DNA from: Pseudomonadota bacterium | Lineage (GTDB): Bacteria > Pseudomonadota > Gammaproteobacteria > Steroidobacterales > Steroidobacteraceae | NCBI GenBank assembly: GCA_018241425.1 | Contig: JAFEDU010000001.1 | Coordinates: 1,178,001 to 1,242,000 of the forward strand | Length of the DNA stretch: 64,000 nt | Direction: 5' to 3' | Shown here: positions 25,334 to 35,016 of the stretch, one piece after another | Layout of the letters: each line of letters begins with the position of its first letter | How positions within the stretch are numbered: position 1 is the first letter of the stretch | Notes under the pieces: model-generated | Told to the model about the DNA's origin: nothing | The model's input: only the letters and a program-made list of their open reading frames with translations | Databases searched by the model: none | Translations under genes and position numbers: made by a program

Positions 25334-27109
25334 GTGTCACGCCCACAACTTGCGGCGAATTGTCGCTGGACGCTGGCCTTCGCAGTCGGCGCGCTATCGC
25401 TCGCAGGAATTTCCGCCCTGGCTACCGCCCCCAACCTGTCGCAGGCTCTGGCCGCGTCTTGGATCACTCTCGTGGTGATCTGCATCACCCTCCAGGTCTA
25501 CCGGTATACGGCCCTCCGCATACTGCTGCACTTGTCTCTGTTTGCGATCCCGATATCGGTCTTCTACCGCGTGCTGTATCGCGGGTCTATCTCGCCCGGC
25601 GTAATGCTGTCGATAGGCGCAACAACGACGCGCGAAGCGCGCGAGCTTCTGGGCAACCATCCACTGCTGACCGCCCTCCTCTCTTTCTACGTACTGCTGG
25701 CGCTGTGGGCCCTGATAGCTGCGTCGCGCTCCCCTGGAGAGGTTCGCAGCCGCACCCTATTGAGTACGAGCATGGCTGCGCTGGCTCTGATGGTGACGTG
25801 GTTCGGCTCCGTTCTGCATCAGCACGGCGAATGGCACAACCTGAACTGGGCCCTGAAAGATTCGGCGCGGGAGATTTTTCCGATCGACGTGATTCTCACC
25901 TCCAAGATCGTCGCACTCGGCGAAATCCGCACTGCACGCGCCGAATCCTCGCGTGCCCAGTTTTCGTTTCCGGGAGTCACCCGGGTTGATCCGACCGGTG
26001 CGGCCCTGCCGCAGATCTGCGTGGTCGTAATCGGTGAGTCATCCCGGCGCGACCATTGGTCGCTGTACGGATACGGTCGTCCCACCACGCCTAAGCTCGA
26101 GGGACTGCGCGACCAGCTGATAGTCTTCGATGAGGTCTCGAGCAACGCGACCATCACCATGTTCAGCGTCACTCTTGCCCTGACGCGCGCCGAACCGAAT
26201 TCCTGGGACATTGCCAGCCGCGAGCGCTCCTTGGTCACATTACTGCGCCAGGGTGGCTACACGGTGAGCTGGATCTCGAATCAGGAAAAGTTCGGCTTCT
26301 CCGAAAATCCCGTCACCTCCATTGCGCGGGAGGCAGACTCAGTTTCCTTCGCGAATGACTACGTCAATGACTTGCGACAGGCAGGCTCCCAAGACCCCCT
26401 CGACACCAACCTGTTAGTACGACTCGACCGCGAGCTACAGCGGGTTCGCCAGTCCGGTCGCGATGCCTTCATTTTCTTACACACCATGGGCAGTCACGAG
26501 GCGTACGACCAGAGATACCCGCGAGACTTCGACGTCTTTCATACCGCGCTGGATGCGCTTGGGCGCCACAATGCCAAACAAGCCCGGATCGTAGACACCT
26601 ACGACGACAGCATCAGGTTCACTGATTACGTCCTCGATTCGATCATCCAGAAGGTCGCCGAACAGGCGGAGCGCAGCGCCGTCATCTACTTTTCCGACCA
26701 CGGCGAGCGCCTGTTCGAAAGCGACCAGCCGATGCTCTCGGGCCACGGCTTCCCGCAGCAGTCGAGGGCGGAACTCGAAATTCCCCTGCTGATGTGGCTG
26801 TCACCGCAGTTCAGAGAAGCCAATGCACCTTCGGTCAGGAGACTCGAGAACAACGTCCACCGCTCGGCGTCGCTGGACGCCCTATTCGAGACCATCGTCG
26901 ACCTAGCCGGCCTTACGTATAGCGGCCGCGACGCCGACCGCAGCCTGTTCTCAGCGCACTTTGAGCCTGAAAGAACCACCCGCGTTCTTACCATGTCGCA
27001 GGACTCGATCTGCGTCGACAATGAACGCCCGACGCCCTTAGATGGGCGATCTCACGGCGACGGCGCGCTCGTGCCAGTGCCCTGTTCCGCTCCACCGAAC
27101 GCTCATTAG
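25334..27109 (+). CDS. Phosphoethanolamine transferase, EptA/sulfatase superfamily
   Basis: 591 residues. About four to five membrane helices occupy residues 10-165, then a periplasmic alkaline-phosphatase-fold domain. Visible are VVIGESSRRDHWSLYGY (metal Glu), SNATITMFSV (nucleophile Thr region), FLHTMGSHEAYDQRYP, a YFSDHGE metal motif and a GHGFP histidine. The family moves phosphoethanolamine from phosphatidylethanolamine to lipid A or to glycans. At the edge of the EPS island, modification of the polymer or LPS is equally plausible. Start is a GTG at 25334. It converges on the next gene with a 4-bp overlap. Confidence 0.9.
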   Translation: MSRPQLAANCRWTLAFAVGALSLAGISALATAPNLSQALAASWITLVVICITLQVYRYTALRILLHLSLFAIPISVFYRVLYRGSISPGVMLSIGATTTREARELLGNHPLLTALLSFYVLLALWALIAASRSPGEVRSRTLLSTSMAALALMVTWFGSVLHQHGEWHNLNWALKDSAREIFPIDVILTSKIVALGEIRTARAESSRAQFSFPGVTRVDPTGAALPQICVVVIGESSRRDHWSLYGYGRPTTPKLEGLRDQLIVFDEVSSNATITMFSVTLALTRAEPNSWDIASRERSLVTLLRQGGYTVSWISNQEKFGFSENPVTSIAREADSVSFANDYVNDLRQAGSQDPLDTNLLVRLDRELQRVRQSGRDAFIFLHTMGSHEAYDQRYPRDFDVFHTALDALGRHNAKQARIVDTYDDSIRFTDYVLDSIIQKVAEQAERSAVIYFSDHGERLFESDQPMLSGHGFPQQSRAELEIPLLMWLSPQFREANAPSVRRLENNVHRSASLDALFETIVDLAGLTYSGRDADRSLFSAHFEPERTTRVLTMSQDSICVDNERPTPLDGRSHGDGALVPVPCSAPPNAH

Positions 27110-28335
27110 GCCGCCTCGCCCACTCCACCTGCCCCTGCCGATCCGAGAATCACGCTTTCGTATCGTGGTGCGATCGCGGACCACGAATGGTGGGCGGATA
27201 TGAACTGATGCCCGGCCTCTGAGAGCCGGCGCCAGAGGGCTTCGTCCTGCAGCAGCCGCGCGGCGAGACGGCCCAGCTCCTCGTCTGAATCGGCGACCAG
27301 CACCTCTTCTCCGGGAACCGCGCCGAGACTTTGCGCAGACAAGGGGGTCGTCACCACGGGCACGCCTGCGTGCATGGCCTCCAGAATCTTGTTTTGCAGT
27401 CCCGCGCCGCTGAGCATCGGGAACACGAAGACGCGTACCTGGCGCACGTATGGCCAGATATCGGGGACCGTGCCGGTGACTGTGATCCGCGGTCCGGCAA
27501 GTAATTGCACCTCAGGGGTGGGGTCCCGACCGATAACAAGCAGGTGCGCGCCGGGCGAGGCTTTGTCGATCCACGGCATCACGTCTTGAGCCAATCGCCG
27601 GACGGCTCGGATGTTCGGGATATAGCCCATGTTGCCGAGAAAGCCGACCACAGGCTTGGGGTGGGCCGGCGGCGAGCCAGCGGTGAGTGCGTCTTCAATT
27701 ACCCCGTTGGGAATTACAAACGGAGCGGGGACCCCGGCCAGCGGGCCGATGGCTTCAGCGTCCGGGGCTGATACATAAACGCACGCCGCAGCGAAGCGCC
27801 GGATACGCCGTTCCAGGCGTGCGCACTTCCACTCAGTGAGGCGGCGCAGGCCGCGCTCGATCCCCCGCAGCCAGCCGCCACGACGCATATGAAGGGTCGG
27901 TGAGTCCACGAAGTCATAGATCACCCGGCAACCGGCCGGAAATCCCAGTTCCCCCGACATCATCCAGGCCGCACCGCTGACCAGTACAGCCGCGTAGCCG
28001 CCCGCCGCGATCCGCTCCTGCAACGTGCGCTTCATGTCGCGACGGTCGCGGTAGTCCATCTGCCCGAGGGGCGCGCCGAAGGGAGAAATTCCCTGGATAG
28101 CTGTCATCAGTTTGCGCAGCATCGGCGGGATCGCACGCGAGCGGCTGTTGAGAAACGTTATCGACGCCAACATCGGCAGATTGGCATGGGCGTGCGCGTC
28201 GGGAATGTCGTCAATCACGACCAGGTCCACGATATGTCGGCTGGCCAAGTACTGCAGGACGGGCAGGAAGCGAACTGCCATACCGTCTCGCCGCGCCGGC
28301 CACGGCAGCACCGGCAGCACCACCAGGAGCCTCAT
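27106..28335 (-). CDS. Family 4-type glycosyltransferase (exosortase-associated sugar transferase-like)
   Basis: 409-residue GT-B enzyme. N-terminal MRLLVVLPVLPWPARRDG, PNGV nucleotide-side motif, VGFLGNMGYIPN, and the C-terminal donor-binding segment LSGAGLQNKILEAMHAGVPVVTT with the E-x7-E pattern. The N-terminus resembles the XrtA-system sugar transferase group (Stp1-like). The start at 28335 is chosen from homology; 19 further upstream codons are open. It stands alone on the minus strand between two plus-strand genes. It should add one sugar to the lipid-linked repeat in the cytosol. Confidence 0.88.
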   Translation of the reverse strand: MRLLVVLPVLPWPARRDGMAVRFLPVLQYLASRHIVDLVVIDDIPDAHAHANLPMLASITFLNSRSRAIPPMLRKLMTAIQGISPFGAPLGQMDYRDRRDMKRTLQERIAAGGYAAVLVSGAAWMMSGELGFPAGCRVIYDFVDSPTLHMRRGGWLRGIERGLRRLTEWKCARLERRIRRFAAACVYVSAPDAEAIGPLAGVPAPFVIPNGVIEDALTAGSPPAHPKPVVGFLGNMGYIPNIRAVRRLAQDVMPWIDKASPGAHLLVIGRDPTPEVQLLAGPRITVTGTVPDIWPYVRQVRVFVFPMLSGAGLQNKILEAMHAGVPVVTTPLSAQSLGAVPGEEVLVADSDEELGRLAARLLQDEALWRRLSEAGHQFISAHHSWSAIAPRYESVILGSAGAGGVGEAA

Positions 28336-28449
28336 CGGGATCCCTCGCAGGCCGCGGGGACTGTGACGGCCTTCATTTATGTCATTCTCCAAGGCGCGGC
28401 TCTGGGGCGATTGGGCTATTCTGCCGCACCACTCGAGGGACTACAGCTG

Positions 28450-29250
28450 ATGTTTGTGTGTCCGAGATGCAAGGGACCGTTGACGGCATTTCGTTGTGCC
28501 GGTTGCCGGCTTGAGTTCCCGCAATATGAGGGTGTCCCTTGCCTGCTTGCCGACGAGAGCGAGGGAAGCAGTAGTCGCGACCTACGCGCAATCTACGACG
28601 AGATCTACAAGAATCACGAGAACGTTTGGGTCGACCAGGGACGCTCGTCCGAGTTCCTGAGCTACTTCGGCGCCCTTACCCGTGCCACGGCCAGCGAAAG
28701 TGTGCTGGAAGTCGGGTGTGGAGAGGGTCAACTGCTCAGGCAACTTGCTGGCCGGGAGAAATACGGCATCGACCCGTCGTTGCAGGCCCTGCTTCGCGCG
28801 CAACGCGGTTCCAGCGGCAAGTACGCGGTGGCACGCGCGGAAGAACTACCCTTTGCGAGCGGTGTCTTCGACCTCGCAATCAGCGTCGGAGTGATGGAGC
28901 ATTTCCAGGATGTCGATGCGGCGACTTCGGAAATCTGGCGCGTGCTTAAGAGCGGCGGTCGCTACGTTGCCCTGATTCAGACGGACATGACGAAGTTCCA
29001 GCGCCTGGGGGTGAAGCTGCGCGAATACCTGCTCCCGCCGCGCCCGATCGCCTTCGTGCGGTGGTTGGGTAAGAAGGCCTCGAGGAAGCGTATCGTGCAG
29101 CCCTTCCGCAAGTCCTACACGGTGGAATCCGCAACGGAATGCCTGAGGCGCAATGGACTTAGCGTGAGCCAGGTCGTAAACCGGAGCACCGATCCAAGGG
29201 CACCGCTCGCCGGCAACCACGTGGTAGTCCTGATCGCGCGGAAGGCCTGA
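28450..29250 (+). CDS. SAM-dependent methyltransferase with N-terminal zinc ribbon
   Basis: 266 residues. A short zinc-ribbon (CPRC...CAGC, residues 3-21) is followed by a class I methyltransferase domain: VLEVGCGEGQLL (SAM motif I), FDLAISVGVMEHF (motif IV) and LKSGGRYVALI. This zinc-ribbon plus Methyltransf_11 layout is common in EPS/O-antigen clusters, where methylation of a sugar is likely. The frame extends 88 codons upstream, but only into sequence antisense to the glycosyltransferase; the ATG at 28450 gives the intact zinc ribbon. Confidence 0.85.
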   Translation: MFVCPRCKGPLTAFRCAGCRLEFPQYEGVPCLLADESEGSSSRDLRAIYDEIYKNHENVWVDQGRSSEFLSYFGALTRATASESVLEVGCGEGQLLRQLAGREKYGIDPSLQALLRAQRGSSGKYAVARAEELPFASGVFDLAISVGVMEHFQDVDAATSEIWRVLKSGGRYVALIQTDMTKFQRLGVKLREYLLPPRPIAFVRWLGKKASRKRIVQPFRKSYTVESATECLRRNGLSVSQVVNRSTDPRAPLAGNHVVVLIARKA

Positions 29251-29280
29251 AAGTCGCAGCCGCATCGGGCCACGTGCTTC

Positions 29281-30861
29281 TTAGCTAACTTTGAGAACCG
29301 GTGCTTCGGGAACGGGGTTGGTCGTCGTGGTGCCGGAGAGATTGGCTCCGATCTGTGTCGGGGCGGCGTTGAGACTTGGATCGAATCCCCAGGCTCCCAT
29401 GTCGCAGGAGGCTCCCGAGCTGCTGCCACCGACCCGGCCGGCGCCACTGCAGGCAGATCCGCTGGCGAGCTTGTAACCCGCAGGATTCTGGGCCCCTCCC
29501 GGACTTGAAAAGATGCCGCTTGAGGAGCTTGGCGCGAGCGAACTTCCGTCCTGACCCATGGCGGATCGCCAGCTAGACAGGGAGTAGGTCTGCGACGGAG
29601 CGCCGCCGGTACCGGTGCACAAGCTCCCCGAAGACCCCCCCGCGTAACAGTTGTAGTTGCTGAGCGCCACTGCGCCGCCCGCGGGATTGAAAATCACTGT
29701 GCCGTAGCCGGGATTTCCCGATACCCAGATGTTGTTGAAATGCTTGACCGAGGCAGCCGGGGACACGCCGTTACCCTGGCTCTGCCACATGAGGCCGATC
29801 TGGAAGTTACCGCCGTTCAGTACGTAGCACGTGTTGTTGTAGAACACCATGCTCTCGTACGGTGTGTAGTAGTTGGGTCCGCTGTCATTGATGCCCAGCA
29901 GCATCCCGATGTTGGAACCGCCCGCTGCAACGAGAATGTTGTGATGCACCGTGCGCGTCTGGCCGGAAGAACCACCTCCCGAGTTCGTGATGCAGTTCTG
30001 GGGGTTCGAGCCATTACATTCGAGGTAGTTGTAGGCGTAGGTGTGGCCGCCGTTCTGATTGTCCTTGTCGTAAATGCAGGAGTTGCAGTTGTAGATCGTG
30101 TTGTAGGTGTATTGATTGCCCGTGCAGCTGAACGAGAAAATGCCCGCACAATTATGGCTGCCGCCGCCCGAGATCTGCCAGTCGTGAATCTTGCAGTTGT
30201 TGACGACGGCGCCGACGCACCCATGCAGCAGCAGGGCGCCGGGGTTGTTTCCCTCGGATCCGGAGCCGCTGTAGAACTCGCAGTTCTGAACGCTGATTCC
30301 GGGCGTGCTGCCGCTTTGACTCCATACCGACAGGCCGTAGCCATTACTGTCACTGACCCGCAATCCATCGAGCGTTATGTAGCCGTTCGCCTTCGCGTAG
30401 TACTGCCCAATAATTGCAACTGAGCTGCCTGAGGAGCCGGGCAACCCGCCCCCGGGCGACCCTGAGGGAGAGGCCGTGATCTGGGCTCCGCCGCGCAGGT
30501 AGTTGCCGCTGGTATCGCACGAGGCGACGTACGTCGGTGCGGTGGCCGTGCCGCTGGGAATGTGCAAGGCAGGGTCACTGTAATTGGCGTTCTGCCACAG
30601 GCCGTAAACGCCGTAGACGCCTTGAATCAATCCAACCCTCTTGCCGGCCATGGCTGAATTGTTGGAGTTGTTTCGGTTCAGCGAGTTGATCGACCAGGGC
30701 TGACTGAGAGTCCCGGGATTCGAGTCCTTGCCGCTCGGAGAGATGTAGTAGTCGAACCCTGACGACGATGTTGCGCCGCGCACCGGCCTGACAATCAGAG
30801 GGACCGTGCTAGCCAAAATCGCACAGCCACCCTGCTTAAGAACTAGACGTCTCGTGGGCAT
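29281..30861 (-). CDS. Tat-exported right-handed beta-helix protein
   Basis: 526 residues. The N-terminus has a twin-arginine motif (TRRLVLK) before a hydrophobic stretch, a Tat signal. Next come YYISPSGKDSNPGT, the usual opening of DUF1565/pectate-lyase-like beta-helix proteins, and many Asn/Gly-rich rungs up to about residue 400. The tail is Ser/Gly-rich with paired cysteines. Parallel beta-helices of this type bind or cut acidic polysaccharides. In an EPS locus a lyase, epimerase or trimming role is plausible, but no catalytic set can be identified. Start is placed at 30861 so that the Tat motif is at the N-terminus. Confidence 0.8.
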   Translation of the reverse strand: MPTRRLVLKQGGCAILASTVPLIVRPVRGATSSSGFDYYISPSGKDSNPGTLSQPWSINSLNRNNSNNSAMAGKRVGLIQGVYGVYGLWQNANYSDPALHIPSGTATAPTYVASCDTSGNYLRGGAQITASPSGSPGGGLPGSSGSSVAIIGQYYAKANGYITLDGLRVSDSNGYGLSVWSQSGSTPGISVQNCEFYSGSGSEGNNPGALLLHGCVGAVVNNCKIHDWQISGGGSHNCAGIFSFSCTGNQYTYNTIYNCNSCIYDKDNQNGGHTYAYNYLECNGSNPQNCITNSGGGSSGQTRTVHHNILVAAGGSNIGMLLGINDSGPNYYTPYESMVFYNNTCYVLNGGNFQIGLMWQSQGNGVSPAASVKHFNNIWVSGNPGYGTVIFNPAGGAVALSNYNCYAGGSSGSLCTGTGGAPSQTYSLSSWRSAMGQDGSSLAPSSSSGIFSSPGGAQNPAGYKLASGSACSGAGRVGGSSSGASCDMGAWGFDPSLNAAPTQIGANLSGTTTTNPVPEAPVLKVS

Positions 30862-31127
30862 TAATTCGCTCCCGACAAAGTGGCCGAAATTGTGGCGACT
30901 GGAAGCAGGCCTCGCAATTGTCTCCCGGCTGAGACACTGTCTGCGCTGCACCTACTTCTAGTGGTAATTCATTAACTTAGTGCGGCTGCAAGGACTACGG
31001 TTTTGTGACACAGGTCTCACGCGACTACGGGAAATACATGGAAATGAATACCCCCTGACATACACGGCTGCTAAGCTGCGACAGGTGGCTCGGCGCTGGA
31101 GCCAGAACAATAAATAGACTGTAAAGC

Positions 31128-32285
31128 ATGCTTGCCGTCGCCTTTTGGTTGTGCTGCATCCTGCTGGTATACGTGTACGCGCTGTACCCGGTACTGGTGA
31201 AGGTCCTTGCGGCCCGTATGGGCACAGCCCCACAGACGAGCGGCGCCCTGCCCACCGTGACCGTGATCGTCACCGCCTACAACGAAGAAGACTGTATTGC
31301 TGCCAAGCTTGAGAATCTGCTTGGCCTCGATTACCCCGCCGAGCGCCTGAAGGTTTTGGTGGTGTCGGATGGCTCGACCGACCGCACCGAGGAGATTTCC
31401 GCACGTTTTGCGCCAGGACGGGTATCGGTCCTGCGGGTGGAAGGTCGGCGTGGCAAGACCGCCTGTCAGAACGCCGCTGCTGCGGCATCGACGAGCGAGG
31501 TGCTGGTGTTTACCGATGCCACTACGCGCCTGCAGGGACCCTGCGTGCGCCGACTGGTGGAGAACTTCGGTGACTCCCACGTCGGCTGCGTGGGCGGCCG
31601 GCTGATCTACGTATCGGACGTTGAAAACCTGACCGGCGTAAACGGCGAGGCGTACTGGAGCTACGAGGTCCGCCTTCGCGTGGCGGAGAGCCTGCTGGGC
31701 TCGATGATCGGCGTCAGTGGATGCCTGTACGCCGTACGCCGGAGCACCTACCGAGCAATCGATCCTGAGCTCATCAGCGATTTCGTGATCGCCATGAAGA
31801 TGCGTGAGCAGGGCCTTAGAACCGTGCTTGCAACCGAAGCGATTTGCTATGAGAGCACGCTCGCCTGCGTCAAGGACGAATTACGGATGAGAGTTCGGGT
31901 TGCAGTTCGCAGTCTCAACGCATTGATACACGAGCGCCGCTTTTTGAATCCAGTGCGCTACGGAGTCTTTGCGTGGCAGCTGTGGTCGCACAAAGTGCTT
32001 CGCTACGCGTCGCCGCTGATATGGCTCGCGGCGCTGGCCACCAACCTACTGCTCGCGCGTGACCCCTTATACCTCGCCCTGCTCGGCGGTCAATGCGCGC
32101 TGATCGGGGCGGGGGTCGCGGGATTTCTGCTGCAGGGCCGAAGCAACACCCTTGGGCTCTTCGGTCGCCCGTACTACTTCCTGCTCACCAACGTCGCCTC
32201 GCTCATCGCCACGATGCGCTACCTCAGGGGTGAGCGCATGGTGACATGGCAGCCGATACGCGAGCTGGGGACGCCTCAGGCCTGA
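31128..32285 (+). CDS. Membrane glycosyltransferase family 2, paralogue of the one in locus 1
   Basis: 385 residues. An N-terminal helix is followed by a GT-A domain (VTVIVTAYNEED, VVSDGSTDRTEE, FTDATTRL), a SGCLYAVRRSTY acceptor region and several C-terminal helices, ending RGERMVTWQP. Same length and layout as the protein at 3108-4265, with shared LNPVRYG, WQLWSHKVLRY and RGE-x3-WQP. It lies between divergent and convergent minus-strand genes as an isolated plus-strand unit. Its 3' end overlaps the next gene by 10 bases tail to tail. Confidence 0.9.
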   Translation: MLAVAFWLCCILLVYVYALYPVLVKVLAARMGTAPQTSGALPTVTVIVTAYNEEDCIAAKLENLLGLDYPAERLKVLVVSDGSTDRTEEISARFAPGRVSVLRVEGRRGKTACQNAAAAASTSEVLVFTDATTRLQGPCVRRLVENFGDSHVGCVGGRLIYVSDVENLTGVNGEAYWSYEVRLRVAESLLGSMIGVSGCLYAVRRSTYRAIDPELISDFVIAMKMREQGLRTVLATEAICYESTLACVKDELRMRVRVAVRSLNALIHERRFLNPVRYGVFAWQLWSHKVLRYASPLIWLAALATNLLLARDPLYLALLGGQCALIGAGVAGFLLQGRSNTLGLFGRPYYFLLTNVASLIATMRYLRGERMVTWQPIRELGTPQA

Positions 32286-33517
32286 CGTCCGGCAACAAGG
32301 GACCGGAATATCCGCGCCAGTGCCGCAGAGATGCTTTTGAACGAGTAGGCTTCTACCGCAAGTTGCCGGGCGGAAGTACCCATTCGGGCACGTCGAGCGG
32401 GGTCGCTCAACAGTTCCTGCACTACCCGGGCGAAATCTTCAGCGCCGCGCGCCAATTCGACGTGCACCCCCTGAATGACGTCGATGCCCTCACAAGCGAT
32501 CGGGTGCGCGACCACGCACTTGCCCATCGCGAACGCATCGAGGAGCTTCAGCTTGGTGCCCCCGCCATCTCGAATCGGGCATATATAAACGGCTGCCCGC
32601 CGCAGGTACGGACGAACATCGTCCACAAACCCATGCACGCACACGCCGTCCAGGGAAGCAGCTGCGTCGACAATAGATTGCGGGGGCGCCGAGCCGACGA
32701 CGTCAAGCTGCAGGCGCGGCATCCGTGCCTTGAGCCTCGGCCAGATCTCCCGCAACAAGAAGAGCACAGCATCAACATTCGGGTACCAATTGAGACTACC
32801 CACAAAAATCACACGCTGCTCATCCGAGGGCGCGTCTGCCGGGGTGAAATAGTCAATGTCCACTCCGTTGGGAACGGTTATCGTTCGCGCCCCCGGCGCT
32901 AATTCTCTCAGCCGCGCACCGTCAAGGTCAGAGCACATGATGTTCGCCGCAAACGTCGGCGCCATCTTGCGTTCGTAGTGCTGCAGCTTCCTGCCCTCCC
33001 AGAGGAAGTAGGCCTTTTTTAGCGCTTGCCGCTCATTCGATGCGCGCCGCAACATCATCTGTGACTCGACGTTATGATGACCCAGAGTAGCCGCCTGACA
33101 CTCGACCAGCTTTCTGAAGGGAACAAGTCCCACAGTGTCGAAGTGGGCAAGGTCATAGCCCTTGGCGCCCACATCGGCGAAGGCCTTCCGCGCCGCGCTG
33201 CCATCGAGCCACCGGACCGTATACCCCCCGGGGGTCACCAGCCCTTCGAGAGCAGTGAGCGGCTTGCCGGCCGGGCGCTGCAGCCGCTCTATGGGCAGGA
33301 ATTTCACGGACCGACACAAGGGCGCCAACGCCACCTCACACTCGGCCAGGCCGCGCTCTACCGAGCCATAAAAAACCTCCAACCACGGAATCTGGGCGAA
33401 CGCGATGAGATCAACCTCATTTTCCAGCGCCACGCCACGCAGCAGGTTATAGCTGCGCAGGTGCACGCCCGACTTGGGCGGGTACGGAATGATGTGTGAA
33501 GCCCATAGGACGCGCAC
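32276..33517 (-). CDS. Family 4-type glycosyltransferase
   Basis: 413-residue GT-B enzyme. N-terminus VLWASHIIPYPPKSG, LGHHNVES, VPNGVDIDYF, VIFVGSLNWYPN, and the donor-binding DGGGTKLKLLDAFAMGKCVVA. It is the downstream neighbour of the flippase gene (6-base gap) in an operon with Wzx- and Wzy-like genes, so it builds the repeat that these proteins move and polymerise. Sugar specificity cannot be read. Confidence 0.9.
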   Translation of the reverse strand: MRVLWASHIIPYPPKSGVHLRSYNLLRGVALENEVDLIAFAQIPWLEVFYGSVERGLAECEVALAPLCRSVKFLPIERLQRPAGKPLTALEGLVTPGGYTVRWLDGSAARKAFADVGAKGYDLAHFDTVGLVPFRKLVECQAATLGHHNVESQMMLRRASNERQALKKAYFLWEGRKLQHYERKMAPTFAANIMCSDLDGARLRELAPGARTITVPNGVDIDYFTPADAPSDEQRVIFVGSLNWYPNVDAVLFLLREIWPRLKARMPRLQLDVVGSAPPQSIVDAAASLDGVCVHGFVDDVRPYLRRAAVYICPIRDGGGTKLKLLDAFAMGKCVVAHPIACEGIDVIQGVHVELARGAEDFARVVQELLSDPARRARMGTSARQLAVEAYSFKSISAALARIFRSLVAGRQA

Positions 33518-33523
33518 CCGCCT

Positions 33524-35005
33524 CTACCTCCCCACCAGTCGCAGCAGCACACGCTGCGCCTGAAGGTATGGTCCAGGCGTCAGCCATCGAGTCAGCAGCC
33601 AGTAACTGCCCACGGACACGGATCCCGCCGCAGCGACCTGCGCCATCTGCGCGAACTGCGAGGGCTGCCGTGGACCTGACAGAATCACGCCTTCTCCCAG
33701 CGCGCAGGCGGCCGCGGTAATGCACACCGGCGCCAGCATGGGCGACACCAGCTTCCTGAAACCCGTCGAGAAGACCGTCCCGATTCGCCGCATAGAAAAC
33801 CAGAACACAACCGGGAAACCAACGATCCACGAGCATGCAGCCGCATTCGAACCATAGCGGGCCGATATCAGGAGCAGCGGGATCATCACCGCCGCCCAAG
33901 TGAGCATGTTCTTGAAGGTAGTCGACACACGGCCAGTCCCGACGATCGCGGAATCAAGCAGTGTGTAGATGCTTCGAAACGGCAACACGAACGAGAATGC
34001 CATAAATGGCACGATGAGCTTCTCCCATCGCGCACCGAACAGCAACGGAAATGCGACCTGGGAGATCACGCCGGCGATCCAAAAAAGCGGAAACACGAGT
34101 AGCGCAACCAGCGTGATCAACTGCACCAAGCCAGCAACCTGCTCACTGACTTCGTGCTTCCCAGCGAACACCGGGACCGACACCTGATTGACAACTCCTG
34201 ACAGCTGGTCGAGCGCGGTATGCGCCAGGGTTTTGGCCAGCGAGTAGGAGCCGAGTGCGGTTGGTCCGGCAAGCCGGCCCAGCACCAGCGTGTCGAAGTC
34301 CCCGGTGAAAAAGTATACGACTCGCTGACCGAGCAAGTGCGACCCCTTCGACAACAGCGGGCGCAGTCCTGAGAAATCAAGATTCGGTCGCGGGGGAGCA
34401 CGGACGGCACGCCATTGAAGCGCCGTCCTGACGCAGGCGCCCACGAGTATCCCAGTTACCAGTGCCCAGTAAGCGGCCCCCACGAAGGCCATCAGTAGCG
34501 TTACGCCACCCTGTACGACACTCGCAACGAACTGCGCCAGGGCCATCTCGCGAAAATGCATTGTGCGCGTCAGCAAAGCCTGCGGTACCACCAGCAATGC
34601 CCACAAGGGCAGCTGCAGCGCCGAAACCTGAAGAACCCTGGCAAGATCTGGTGTTTTAAAGAAGAGTGCCGCGAGCGGCGCAGTCGCGACGATCACGCCC
34701 CCGAGCAGGCATGCCGCGATCAAAACCCAGCTAAACGCTGCACCGAGCTGCCGATCCGAGAGGTTTCGCTCGCTTACCAGCAGCAGGCTCAAACCCCCGT
34801 CCAGAAGCAGGTTCGCAAACACCGTAAAAAGTCCGGCGGTCGCAACTACGCCATAGTCGTGCGGCTGCAGCAGTCGCACGGTGATTAGCGTCATACTCCA
34901 AGTTACGATTTGCGTAACGATGCGAACCGAGCCAATCCAGCGTAAGCCACTGATCGCGCTCTGCCCGGAGGCTTCCCTGACGGGACCACCCTCAGTCGGT
35001 ACCAC
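33524..35005 (-). CDS. Wzx-like oligosaccharide flippase
   Basis: 493 residues with about 12-14 membrane helices in the MOP/Wzx pattern: an early RIVTQIVTWSMTLITVRLL helix, a QPHDYGVVATAG loop, and LVLGRLAGPTALGSYSLA in the centre, a hallmark of this group. It should flip undecaprenyl-linked repeats across the inner membrane. The frame runs upstream to 35101, overlapping the polymerase gene; I choose the GTG at 35005, which has an AGGGA ribosome-binding site 8 bases before it and starts 11 bases after the upstream stop. Confidence 0.88.
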   Translation of the reverse strand: MVPTEGGPVREASGQSAISGLRWIGSVRIVTQIVTWSMTLITVRLLQPHDYGVVATAGLFTVFANLLLDGGLSLLLVSERNLSDRQLGAAFSWVLIAACLLGGVIVATAPLAALFFKTPDLARVLQVSALQLPLWALLVVPQALLTRTMHFREMALAQFVASVVQGGVTLLMAFVGAAYWALVTGILVGACVRTALQWRAVRAPPRPNLDFSGLRPLLSKGSHLLGQRVVYFFTGDFDTLVLGRLAGPTALGSYSLAKTLAHTALDQLSGVVNQVSVPVFAGKHEVSEQVAGLVQLITLVALLVFPLFWIAGVISQVAFPLLFGARWEKLIVPFMAFSFVLPFRSIYTLLDSAIVGTGRVSTTFKNMLTWAAVMIPLLLISARYGSNAAACSWIVGFPVVFWFSMRRIGTVFSTGFRKLVSPMLAPVCITAAACALGEGVILSGPRQPSQFAQMAQVAAAGSVSVGSYWLLTRWLTPGPYLQAQRVLLRLVGR

Positions 35006-35016
35006 GCCGTCGTCCC

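Noticed and set aside
29281..29330. VPEAP near the C-terminus of the beta-helix protein, as a possible PEP-CTERM signal
   Set aside because: The protein stops a few residues later; there is no hydrophobic helix or basic tail, so it cannot be an exosortase substrate.
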